A program made the translations under genes and the position numbers. DNA of 64,000 nt from Myxococcales bacterium (GTDB lineage: Bacteria; Myxococcota_A; Polyangia; Polyangiales; Ga0077539), in assembly GCA_013298625.1 (NCBI GenBank), contig JAAFIF010000017.1:1-64000 (forward strand). The letters run 5' to 3'. Of the stretch, positions 44,810 through 52,852 are shown in pieces (the first letter of the stretch is position 1; each line of letters opens with the position of its first letter). The notes beneath the pieces are model-generated. The model was given only the letters and a program-made list of their open reading frames with translations. It was not told where the DNA came from and did not search any database.

Positions 44810-46270
44810 ATGGACCTCGCGAAGCTGCTGTTCACCCTCAAGCCACTGCTCGCGGACGCTCGAAGCAACCTCCCCAAGATTGTCGAGCTGTTGGAGAAGC
44901 ACAACGATCTCGCGGAGTACGCGGTCGCGCGCTTCTACGTGAGCAAGGCCGCGAAGGTCGCGCTCGAAGACCGATTGTCCTCTGTGGATCCAGCGCAGCG
45001 CGCGGAGGCGGTGAAGGCCATTCCGAAGCTGCTCGGCCGCAACGAGGGCGCGACGCTGCTGCGACGCGTGTACAAAGACCCGGCGCCCGCCGTGCGAAGC
45101 GCGGCTCGGTCCGGCGTGTACGCGCTGGGGATCGAGGACGTCGCGCTGCCGGACTCGCGGTTTCCTGCGCCCCGCAACAACTGGCAGCGCGAAGGCGGGT
45201 GGAACGAGACGGGGTGGGCCTTCGGCCTCTCGGCGCCCCGCGCCCGCAAGCCGACGCGCCGCGTGCCCGAAGAGATCGCCGCGGCGCGCGGGGTGTTCAA
45301 AGAGCTGCAGACCACGGACGACGTGGCCAAGAAGCTCGGGTTCAAGAAGGGCAAAGAGCTGAAGGCGCTCATGCGCGCGGGCAGCCAGGCGGGCTCTGGA
45401 TACGTGGAATTTACCGTTCCAAAGGCCACCGGTGGCGTGCGTACGATCTGCGCGCCCCGGGCCCCGCTCAAGCGCGTGCAGCGCTCGATCCTGCGCGAGC
45501 TGCTCGGCAAGGTCCCCGCGCACCCCGCAGCGCACGGCTTCATCAACGGTCGCTCGGTGGTCAGCAACGCGCAGCCGCACGAGGGCGCGAAGGTGGTCAT
45601 CAAGATCGACTTGAAAGACTTCTTTCCGACGGTTCACTTCTACCGAGTCGCTGGGACGTTTCGCTATCTCGGCATGGGCGAAGCTGCGGCCAACACGCTG
45701 GCCGCCATCGTCACGCACCGCAACAAGCTGCCCGACGGCACGGTGATCATGCCCGGAGCGCTTCCGCAGGGCGCGCCCACTTCGCCGGCGATCACCAACA
45801 TCGTGTGCCGCAGGCTCGACGCGCGCCTCGACGCCCTCGCGAAGAAAGCCGACGCCACCTACACCCGCTACGCCGACGACCTGACGTTTTCGTTTCGCGC
45901 AGAGCCCAGCAAGGGCGTCGGCCGCTTTCTCTGGTGGGTCGATCAGGTCATCCAGCAAGAGGGCTTCGTGCAAAACGCGCCGAAGCGCCGCGTCCTTCGG
46001 CCGTCCAACCAGCAGCGCATCACCGGCGTCGTGGTCAACAACGGGCTCAGCGTCCCGCGCGACGCGCGCCGTCGCTTTCGAGCCATCTTGGAGAACGTCC
46101 GTCGCACCAGCCTCGAAGAGCAATCGCGCGGCAAGCGCGACTTCAAGTCGTACCTCACGGGCTTCGCGTCCTACGTGAAGATGGTTCAGCCCGAGGTAGG
46201 CAACAAGCTGCTCGCTGAAGTGCGCTCGGTGCTCGCGGAGGACGCCCGCAAGAAGGGCACCGAGAAGTGA
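44810..46270 (+). CDS. retron-type reverse transcriptase (Mx162-like) with HEAT-like N-terminus
   Basis: A 486-aa protein. Residues 1-110 are helical with a HEAT-like pair (about 45-108: DPAQRAEAVKAIPKLLGR, DPAPAVRSAARSGVYALG). The RT core (about 195-430) shows YVEFTVPKATGGVRTICAPR, the retron region-X motif NAQPH (253-257), KIDLKDFFPTV (catalytic Asp267), ALPQGAPTSPAITNIVC, TRYADDLTFSF (catalytic 354-357), and ITGVVVN (404-406) at the retron VTG position. Length and motifs closely match the 485-aa Mx162 retron RT of Myxococcus. All catalytic Asp are present. It shares a GTGA overlap with the TIGR02996/LRR gene and is divergent from a kinase. No msr-msd is evident. No group II intron maturase domain follows. 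Confidence 0.93.
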   Translation: MDLAKLLFTLKPLLADARSNLPKIVELLEKHNDLAEYAVARFYVSKAAKVALEDRLSSVDPAQRAEAVKAIPKLLGRNEGATLLRRVYKDPAPAVRSAARSGVYALGIEDVALPDSRFPAPRNNWQREGGWNETGWAFGLSAPRARKPTRRVPEEIAAARGVFKELQTTDDVAKKLGFKKGKELKALMRAGSQAGSGYVEFTVPKATGGVRTICAPRAPLKRVQRSILRELLGKVPAHPAAHGFINGRSVVSNAQPHEGAKVVIKIDLKDFFPTVHFYRVAGTFRYLGMGEAAANTLAAIVTHRNKLPDGTVIMPGALPQGAPTSPAITNIVCRRLDARLDALAKKADATYTRYADDLTFSFRAEPSKGVGRFLWWVDQVIQQEGFVQNAPKRRVLRPSNQQRITGVVVNNGLSVPRDARRRFRAILENVRRTSLEEQSRGKRDFKSYLTGFASYVKMVQPEVGNKLLAEVRSVLAEDARKKGTEK

Positions 46271-47253
46271 GCCGAGAGTCCGACGCGCTCGCCGAGGTGC
46301 TCGCCGCCCCGGACGACGACGTCGCGCGCATGGCCTACGCCGACCTGCTCGTCTCGAAGGGCGATCCCCGCGGAGAGCTCATTCGTACTCAATGCGCGCT
46401 CGCCAACGGCGACGTCGAGTTCCTCGAGAAAAAAGAGCTCCGCGATCGCGCTGCAGAGCTCTTGCGCTTGCACGAGAGGGCGTGGCGCGCCGCCGCGGGG
46501 CTCACGGATTCGCTCGAGATCGAGTGGCGAAGGGGCTTCATCGACACCGTCTCGTGCACCGGCGAGCAGTTCGCCGGCGAGCTCGGCGAGAAGCTCTTCG
46601 CGATCGAGCCGGTTCGTCACGCGAAGCTCCGAGTGAACTCCACGCGCGTGGCCAAGAAGGTCGCGAACGCTGCGTACGTAGGACGTCTCTCTGCGCTCAC
46701 GCTCTTCGGCGCGCTCGACTCCGATGGCATCTCTGCGCTGCTCGAAGCGCCGCTCGAAGCGCTCCGCGGGCTCAACGTCGGCGCAATGATCGACGAGGAT
46801 TCGCTGCCGATTCTGCTGCGCTGCAGCGGGCTCTCGGGGCTCGAGCGCCTCTCGCTCTCGGGCTCGAACATCGAGGGCGTCTTCGAGACAGCGCTCGATG
46901 ACTGCGCGCTGCTCTCGCTGCAGACGCTCTTCGCCGCGCGCTGCGGTCTCTTGGACGACGACCTCGTCGCGCTCGCGGACTCGCCGCTGCTCTCGCAGCT
47001 CGTCACGCTGTGCATCACCAACAACGAGTACGGCGTCGTGGGGCTACGGGCGCTCGCCAACAGCGCCAACAGCGCCACGTTGCAGAGCGTCGAGATCGAC
47101 CAATGCGACGAGGCCTCCATGGAGGCATGGGTCTCGGGCACCGGGCTCGCGTCGCTGCGCCGCGCGCTCATCGCTGGCTACGAGTGGAAGCTCCCGAAGC
47201 CCTTGCGTGAGCGCCTCAAGAAGCGCTTCGGTAAGAGCCTCCGCTGGCGCTGA
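46267..47253 (+). CDS. TIGR02996 / leucine-rich-repeat protein coupled to the RT
   Basis: A 328-aa protein started at a GTG that overlaps the RT stop (GTGA). The first 45 residues match the TIGR02996 repeat-companion domain (AEVLAAPDDDVARMAYADLL, then SKGDPRGELIRTQCAL). Residues 95-300 are leucine-rich repeats of the ribonuclease-inhibitor kind (LSALTLFGALDSDGISALL, LERLSLSGSNIEGVFETAL, LVTLCITNNEYGVVGLRAL). It ends in a basic tail (LRERLKKRFGKSLRWR). No catalytic motif is seen, so it is probably a protein- or nucleoprotein-binding partner of the reverse transcriptase. This domain combination is common in myxobacteria and planctomycetes, with no known function. Confidence 0.88.
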   Translation: MSRESDALAEVLAAPDDDVARMAYADLLVSKGDPRGELIRTQCALANGDVEFLEKKELRDRAAELLRLHERAWRAAAGLTDSLEIEWRRGFIDTVSCTGEQFAGELGEKLFAIEPVRHAKLRVNSTRVAKKVANAAYVGRLSALTLFGALDSDGISALLEAPLEALRGLNVGAMIDEDSLPILLRCSGLSGLERLSLSGSNIEGVFETALDDCALLSLQTLFAARCGLLDDDLVALADSPLLSQLVTLCITNNEYGVVGLRALANSANSATLQSVEIDQCDEASMEAWVSGTGLASLRRALIAGYEWKLPKPLRERLKKRFGKSLRWR

Positions 47254-47262
47254 AATCGCTGC

Positions 47263-48051
47263 TCAAATCGTCGGCGCTGCGAGAACCGTTCGCTCGTCCG
47301 CGAGCTCGTCCAGCGCGTAGCCCAGCTCCCAGAGCGAGACGAGCGGCTCGAAGGGCGAGCGCACGCCGTGACCGATCAAGCGCAGGTGCCAGCCGAGCAG
47401 CGCGACCACGTCCCACGCGACCGGCCCCGCGCTGCGGATGAGCGCGTTGCGGATCGCGTCGAGCTCGGCGTTGACCGAAGGCGGCAAGGTCGATCGCTTC
47501 GCCTCGGCGCCGCGCACGTTGACGGCCGCGTCGCAGGCGGCGACGAAGACGAGCTCACCCGAACGGGCCTGCGCGCGCGCGCAGAACCGTGAGCGAAATC
47601 GCTTGGGATCGACGACCTTCCACCCGATGTCTTGCCCTGTTCGCGCGCTCTGCAAGAGCCCGTGGCAGCTCTGCGCGAAGGAGCGCGCCAGGGTCTCCGC
47701 AGTGGAGATTCCTTCGGGGTCGCTGGCGATGGCGACGGCGTCGCGGACGGTGGGGGGAGCCTCTCCGCCGCGCTCGAAGCGCCGTCGCTCGTCGCCGAGC
47801 CACTCCATGGGCGCGACGGTTTCCCACGCTTCGCGCGCCGACGCGGGCCCGGCCCACGCCTCGGCCGCGTCGACCACCAGGCCGAGGGCCGCTTTGAATT
47901 TGTCCCTCGGGTCGAGCTCGAGCTCGCGGGCGATGGCGTCTTCGGGCGCGGTGGTCACGCGGGACAAGCACGCGGCGAGCGAGGGGCGCGCGGGCTTGAA
48001 GACCCGCGACGGGAGCGCGCGAAACCGCTCGATGTCGACGTCGGACCACAT
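47263..48051 (-). CDS. hypothetical protein
   Basis: A 262-aa protein with no signal peptide or membrane helix. It is largely helical with several Trp (DAAEAWAGPASAREAWETVA, VAWDVVALLGWHLRLIGHG) and a small beta patch (GELVFVAACDAAVNVRGAEA). I do not recognise the family. It is convergent with the TIGR02996/LRR gene (10-bp gap) and lies 19 bp downstream of the 2OG-Fe(II) oxygenase gene on the same strand, so it may be co-transcribed with that enzyme. Confidence 0.65.
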   Translation of the reverse strand: MWSDVDIERFRALPSRVFKPARPSLAACLSRVTTAPEDAIARELELDPRDKFKAALGLVVDAAEAWAGPASAREAWETVAPMEWLGDERRRFERGGEAPPTVRDAVAIASDPEGISTAETLARSFAQSCHGLLQSARTGQDIGWKVVDPKRFRSRFCARAQARSGELVFVAACDAAVNVRGAEAKRSTLPPSVNAELDAIRNALIRSAGPVAWDVVALLGWHLRLIGHGVRSPFEPLVSLWELGYALDELADERTVLAAPTI

Positions 48052-48069
48052 GGCGCAGCGGCAGGGGAG

Positions 48070-49185
48070 CTACTTCGAGACGAGCGTGCCTTCGCGCGCG
48101 CGAATGTCCGCGAGGCGGTCGTAGTGCCGGTAGCCGAGGCGGTCGAGCGCGCTCTTCGGCGCGAGGGCGATGTCGACCAGGGTCTTGATCGCATACGTGC
48201 CCGAGAGCACCGGCGGTCCGTAGGCGCGCACCGTCGTTTCGTCGCAGAAAGACTCGAGCGGAAACAGCACCGTGTCCGTGTGCACGTGGACGAAGTGCGC
48301 CATGGACAAGCGCGAGTAGCCCGGGACGCTGGGCGCGGTGATCACGTGCGGCGTGGCGAGCAGCCGGCCGCCCGTGAGGATCTCGAGCTGCTGTCCGACC
48401 TGCGAGACGATGCACCCAGGCGGCGGCGTTCCGGAGACGAGCTCGCCGTTGGGGTTCTCTTTCGTCGGTCGCGTGCGCAGAAACAGCCCGCTCTTCTCAT
48501 CGGGGCGCTTGCAGGTCGCGCCGCTCGGGTCGAGAAAGCGCCCGCCCGGCAAGAGGGTCAGAAGGTTGAAGTCCGTGTGCTCTTCGCCCCAGAGGATGTC
48601 GGTTCCCACCTGTTCGGCGGTGAGCGGCAAGTAGCGAAGCGCGCGGGTGATGTGCGGGCCGTTGTCGGTGAGCCGCGCAAACGTGTCGTCGGGCAAGCGC
48701 AGCGCCATCGCGCACGCCTTGAGCAAGTGCAGCCCGATCACGTGCAGCTGGTGGCCGATGGACATCAGCCCGCTGCGAAACACCGGGAGATCTTCAGGCC
48801 AAACGTTGTCTGCGTAGATTTGCGGATACAGCGTTTGATCACGCAGGTGAAACGCTTCGGGCGCGGCGAAGTAGCACTCTTTGAAGTCCGGCTGTCCGCC
48901 GGCGACCACGGCCTGCTCGGTGTTGGGGGGAGTCCATCCGCGCTGGTACCAGAGGTCGTCGCGGCCGAAGCGGCGCTTCTCGGCCTCGGACTTCGCGCAG
49001 AAGCCCAGAAAGCCGTCGTAGAAGGCGTCGAGCGCCGAGGGGTCGATCCCGTGGCCTTTGATGTAGAGCAGGCCGAAGTGGCCGTAGCCGACGCGGATCG
49101 CTTCGGCAGCGGCGGCTCGAACCGCGGGGTCTCGGCTCGAGAGATCGGCGAGGTCGAGCACGGGGATCGTCGAGGGCGTGGTCAT
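48070..49185 (-). CDS. 2-oxoglutarate/Fe(II)-dependent oxygenase, isopenicillin-N-synthase-like
   Basis: A 371-aa protein from the ATG at 49185 (MTTPSTIPVLDLADL). N-terminal DIOX_N-like region with YGHFGLLYIKGHGIDPSALD. The iron site is the HxD of GEEHTDFNLLTLLP and the distal His of LLATPHVITAP, and the RxS that binds the co-substrate is in GYSRLSMAHF. The family includes isopenicillin N synthase, ACC oxidase and gibberellin oxidases, and also many unassigned bacterial enzymes, so the substrate cannot be told. It lies 130 bp from the divergent hflX gene and just upstream of a hypothetical gene. Confidence 0.92.
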   Translation of the reverse strand: MTTPSTIPVLDLADLSSRDPAVRAAAAEAIRVGYGHFGLLYIKGHGIDPSALDAFYDGFLGFCAKSEAEKRRFGRDDLWYQRGWTPPNTEQAVVAGGQPDFKECYFAAPEAFHLRDQTLYPQIYADNVWPEDLPVFRSGLMSIGHQLHVIGLHLLKACAMALRLPDDTFARLTDNGPHITRALRYLPLTAEQVGTDILWGEEHTDFNLLTLLPGGRFLDPSGATCKRPDEKSGLFLRTRPTKENPNGELVSGTPPPGCIVSQVGQQLEILTGGRLLATPHVITAPSVPGYSRLSMAHFVHVHTDTVLFPLESFCDETTVRAYGPPVLSGTYAIKTLVDIALAPKSALDRLGYRHYDRLADIRAREGTLVSK

Positions 49186-49315
49186 CGCGCGAGGCGTTCC
49201 TTTCTGGCCGCAGGCGGCGGAGGGCGGATGGGGCGCGCAACACTGCCACAACTCTGCGCGCGTTCAGCGAGGGAAGCGCTTGCGCGGGCGCGATCCGAGC
49301 TGTACCTGCGACGCG

Positions 49316-50719
49316 ATGACAGAACGCGGCGCGAAGAAGCCAGCAGCGGTGCTCGTGGGCGTGCAGCTCGAAGGCGTGCACGACGAAGAGTTTCGAAGCT
49401 CGATGGCCGAGCTCGGCAGACTGGTCTCGACGCTCGGCTACGAGCCGATCGGCGAGGTCGTGCAGCGCCGCGAGCAGCTCGCCTCGTCCGCCGTCTTGGG
49501 CGAAGGAAAGCTCGAAGAGCTCGGCGCCCTCACCGGCGGCAAGGGGCGCGTCCCTGCTCCTGCGAAGGCCAAGCCCAACAAAGCCCGCGATCGCTTCGAG
49601 AAGCGCGGCGGCGTCGACGAGGACGACTCGGACGAGAGCGACGTCGAAGAGTCCGATGAAGACAGCGCGGACACCTTCGCCGACGGCCGCCGAAGGCCCA
49701 AGCTCGTCGCGGTCGACCACGAGCTCAGCCCGAGTCAGGCGCGCAACCTCGAGAAGGCCTGCGGCGTCACGGTGCTCGACCGCACCGGGGTGATCGTCGA
49801 GATCTTTCATCGCCACGCGCGCAGTCGAGAAGCAAAACTGCAGGTCGAAATCGCGCGCCTGAAGTACGTCGTCCCGCGGCTGCGCGAGGGATCGGGCGGC
49901 GATCGTCAGCGCGGCGGCATCGGCGGAAAGGGCGCCGGCGAGACCGCGCTCGAGCTCGACCGCCGCCGCGTCCGCGACCGCATCGCCGAGATCGAGCGCG
50001 AGATCGCCTCGCTGCAGCGCGATCAGGACAACCGCCGCGCGCGCCGCAAGGACGCCATGCGCGTCGCGCTCGTCGGCTACACCAACGCCGGCAAGAGCTC
50101 GCTCATGCGCGCGCTCACGGGCAGCGAGGTGTACGTCGAAGACAAGCTCTTCGCGACGCTCGACACCACCGTGCGCGCGCTGCAGCCAGAGACCCGGCCG
50201 CGCATCCTCGTGAGCGACACGGTGGGGTTCATCAAGAAGCTGCCGCACGATTTGGTGGCGAGCTTTCGCTCGACCCTCGACGAAGCGCACGAGGCCTCGC
50301 TGCTGCTCTTCGTCGCCGACGCGTCGGACCCCACGTTTCGCTCGCAGCTCGCCGTCACCCGCGAGGTGCTCTCGGAGATCGGCGCGCTCGACACGCCCAC
50401 GCAGCTGCTCTTGAACAAGTGCGATCGGCTCAGCGCCGAGCAGCGCGAAGAGCTCTCGCTGGAGTTTCCCGAGGCGCTGCAGCTCAGCGCGCACTCGCCC
50501 GAGGACGTCTCACGCTTGCGCGACTGGCTCATCGCTCACTTCGATCGCTCGCTCGAAGAGCTCGAGCTGCGCGCTCCGCACCGTATCGCTGGCGCGCTCG
50601 CTGCTGAAGCGCACGCGCGCGGTCGAGTCCTGGACGAGCAGTGGGATGATGAAGGTGTGACGCTGCGGGTGCGGGCGACCATCGAGGACGCAGCGCGGCT
50701 TCGATCCATGGCCGGTTGA
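49316..50719 (+). CDS. hflX: ribosome-rescue GTPase HflX with acidic insertion
   Basis: A 467-aa protein from the ATG at 49316 (MTERGAKKP). The HflX N-domain is interrupted at about 73-128 by a basic and then very acidic insert (VDEDDSDESDVEESDEDSAD) placed right after LGEGKLEELGAL. Then follow VAVDHELSPSQARNLEKA, DRTGVIVEIFHRHARSREAK, the Gly-rich linker GGIGGKGAGETALELDRR, and the G domain: GYTNAGKSS, DTVGFIKKLPHDLVASFRST and NKCD. HflX splits or rescues stalled ribosomes, often under heat or antibiotic stress. The insert is not in typical HflX proteins I know. The start downstream of the oxygenase promoter region excludes an upstream shadow frame. Confidence 0.96.
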   Translation: MTERGAKKPAAVLVGVQLEGVHDEEFRSSMAELGRLVSTLGYEPIGEVVQRREQLASSAVLGEGKLEELGALTGGKGRVPAPAKAKPNKARDRFEKRGGVDEDDSDESDVEESDEDSADTFADGRRRPKLVAVDHELSPSQARNLEKACGVTVLDRTGVIVEIFHRHARSREAKLQVEIARLKYVVPRLREGSGGDRQRGGIGGKGAGETALELDRRRVRDRIAEIEREIASLQRDQDNRRARRKDAMRVALVGYTNAGKSSLMRALTGSEVYVEDKLFATLDTTVRALQPETRPRILVSDTVGFIKKLPHDLVASFRSTLDEAHEASLLLFVADASDPTFRSQLAVTREVLSEIGALDTPTQLLLNKCDRLSAEQREELSLEFPEALQLSAHSPEDVSRLRDWLIAHFDRSLEELELRAPHRIAGALAAEAHARGRVLDEQWDDEGVTLRVRATIEDAARLRSMAG

Positions 50720-50780
50720 CGCAGCGAGCAACAAATCGGCTTTTGCTGCGCGGCGCGCGTGCGACTACCATCCCGCGCCC

Positions 50781-52265
50781 ATGCAAAGCGATTCGAGGCG
50801 CCCGTCGAGGTCAGATCCCTTCGCGAATCGTCCGCGGCTCGGACGTCGGCGGTGCTCGCGCAGCGCAGCGCTGCTCGGCGTGTCCTTCGCGCTCGTCGCG
50901 TGCGGCGGCGTGGTCCGTCCCGCGGGCGGCGAAGGCGACAGCTCGGTGCAAGCGGACGTGATCGCCCGCACCGACGTCGTTCGCGATGTGCCCAACGCGC
51001 GGGACGTGGTGGCGCCGAGCTGTCCGCCCGGCACGACCGCGCTGGGAACGTGTCAGGGGCAGACCATCGTGCGCTGCGCCAACGGTGCGATCTCGATGGA
51101 GGTCTGCGCGGCCGACCAGCGCTGCGAGCCCTCGACGGGGATGTCTGCGGCGCGATGCGCCACCATTCCGGTCGGCATGGTCATGGCCACGGTCACCGGC
51201 CGCGTGATGTATCCGCGTCGTCCCATCAGCCGCATGGGCCTCGGCGCGGTCGAGAGCCTGCCGCTCGAAGGCGTCACCGTCGTGCTCTTGGACGCCATGG
51301 GCGCGACCCGGGCGACGACGCTCACCGATCCGATGGGCTTCTACTCGCTCAACGCCGTGTTCGCTGAGGGCGCGATGGCCTCGGTGCGCGCGACGCCCGT
51401 GCGCAACGACGCGACGTACCGCTTCTCCGTCGAGAACTTCAGCGGCGCTGCGTACGCTGCGACGTCGCCCGCGTTCGCCGTGGCGCCGATGGTGAGCCGA
51501 GACATCACCATCACCGAAGCGACCAACGGCGGGGCGTTTGCGATCTTCGACACGATCCGCGGCGGGCTCGATTTCGTGCGCCGCGTGCTGCCCATGGCTG
51601 CGCCGACGCTTCGACTTCGGTGGGAGCGCGGCCGCACGCCACCCGGAGGCACTTCGTACTTCATCCCTGGGCGCAATCAGATCTTTCTGCTCGGCGGACC
51701 GCAGGACGTCGACGAGTACGACAAGCCGGTGATCCTCCACGAGTTCGGCCACTTCGTCGAAGCGAACTTCTCTCGCACGAGCTCTCCCGGCGGCAGCCAC
51801 GACGGCTCTCCCACGGACCCGCGCCTCGCGTGGGGCGAGGGGTGGGGAACCTGGTTCGGCTGCGCCGCCAACGCCTCGAGCGACTACATCGACACCAACA
51901 TCGACGGCTCGATTCGCAACCGAACGGACCTCGCCAACGTCGCGCTCGTCCGCAACAACATGGGCGACCCGATGGCGCCCATCACACAAAACGTCGGCGA
52001 GTACCTCGTCGGCGGCTCGCTGTGGGCGTTCTCGAGCGCCGGCATGGATCGCGACGCGTCGCTCGCCAAGGTGCTCGGCGTGTCGCTGCGATACTTCACG
52101 CGAACGCCGACGCCGAACCGCGGCGTCGCGGGCATCGATTTCGTCGACTTTCTCGACGGCTACCTCTGCCTCAACGGCCCGATGGACCGCGGCGTGATCG
52201 ACTCGTACGTCGTGATGCAGCGGGGATTTCCCTACGACTTCAACTTCGCCGGAGTGTGCCGATGA
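50781..52265 (+). CDS. zincin-type metalloprotease lipoprotein
   Basis: A 494-aa protein. A basic n-region (RPRLGRRRCSRS) and core lead to a lipobox (ALVAC, Cys41). The mature part has a Cys-rich stretch (CPPGTTALGTCQGQTIVRC), then a carboxypeptidase-regulatory/CNA_B-like beta domain (ESLPLEGVTVVLLDAMGATR), then a domain with the zinc motif HEFGH (residues 320-324) and a downstream WGEGWGTWFGCAAN that could give the third ligand. So it is probably an outer-membrane or surface metallopeptidase. Its stop overlaps the next lipoprotein gene as ATGA, and that gene overlaps a third, forming a three-gene coupled unit. Confidence 0.85.
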   Translation: MQSDSRRPSRSDPFANRPRLGRRRCSRSAALLGVSFALVACGGVVRPAGGEGDSSVQADVIARTDVVRDVPNARDVVAPSCPPGTTALGTCQGQTIVRCANGAISMEVCAADQRCEPSTGMSAARCATIPVGMVMATVTGRVMYPRRPISRMGLGAVESLPLEGVTVVLLDAMGATRATTLTDPMGFYSLNAVFAEGAMASVRATPVRNDATYRFSVENFSGAAYAATSPAFAVAPMVSRDITITEATNGGAFAIFDTIRGGLDFVRRVLPMAAPTLRLRWERGRTPPGGTSYFIPGRNQIFLLGGPQDVDEYDKPVILHEFGHFVEANFSRTSSPGGSHDGSPTDPRLAWGEGWGTWFGCAANASSDYIDTNIDGSIRNRTDLANVALVRNNMGDPMAPITQNVGEYLVGGSLWAFSSAGMDRDASLAKVLGVSLRYFTRTPTPNRGVAGIDFVDFLDGYLCLNGPMDRGVIDSYVVMQRGFPYDFNFAGVCR

Positions 52266-52852
52266 GCCCCGCTCGCAACGTCTCTCTCGTCGCCGCGCTC
52301 GCGCTCACCGCCTGCATGCGCACGCCGGACCCCGCGGCTTCTGCCGCTCGGGCTCCCGCCAACGGCCCCGCTGCGAGCGCGCACCCGGCGGTGCACGAGC
52401 GCAAGCCCAGCGCTGGCGCGCGCGTCGAAGTCACCGTCGCGCCGACGCAGTCCGATACCGCATCGGTCACCGTCACCATCACCGCGACCCGACCGCTGCG
52501 CGGCGCGGTCCTGCGCATCGGCACGGAGCTCCCGGCGCGCGTCGAAGGTGAGGCCCAGTGGCCGCTCGACCCGATGAGCGAGGGCGCCACGACCACGCGG
52601 CTCGTCACGGTTCGTCGCAATCAAGCGCAGCCGCACGGCTCGCTGGTGACGGCCACCGTGAGCGTCGAGCAACCCGGCCAGCTCGTCAGCGACGTCGGCT
52701 CGGCGTGGGCGTTCGGCGCGCCGGATCCCGCGCGGGTGCTCCCGCAGTCGAGCGAGGCGCTCGGCGAGCAGGGCGTCGGTGTGCTGGGGCCCAACGACCG
52801 CGTCGTGCGAACGCCCGAAGGCGAGCGCGTCCACGAGTCGCTCGTGCAATGA
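52262..52852 (+). CDS. lipoprotein coupled to the metalloprotease gene
   Basis: A 196-aa protein whose ATG overlaps the metalloprotease stop by 4 bp. Lipoprotein signal MSPARNVSLVAALALTAC, then an Ala/Pro linker, then a beta-rich domain (ARVEVTVAPTQSDTASVTVT, PLRGAVLRIGTELPARVEGE, LVTATVSVEQPGQLVSDVGS) of an immunoglobulin-like kind. It is probably periplasmic and may act with the metalloprotease or hold it at the membrane. No family is recognised. The next gene overlaps its stop again as ATGA. Confidence 0.7.
   Translation: MSPARNVSLVAALALTACMRTPDPAASAARAPANGPAASAHPAVHERKPSAGARVEVTVAPTQSDTASVTVTITATRPLRGAVLRIGTELPARVEGEAQWPLDPMSEGATTTRLVTVRRNQAQPHGSLVTATVSVEQPGQLVSDVGSAWAFGAPDPARVLPQSSEALGEQGVGVLGPNDRVVRTPEGERVHESLVQ

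Noticed and set aside
44810..46270. Group II intron or mobile-element reading of the reverse transcriptase
   Set aside because: No maturase/En domain, no intron domain V hairpin nearby, and the RT has retron and not intron signatures.
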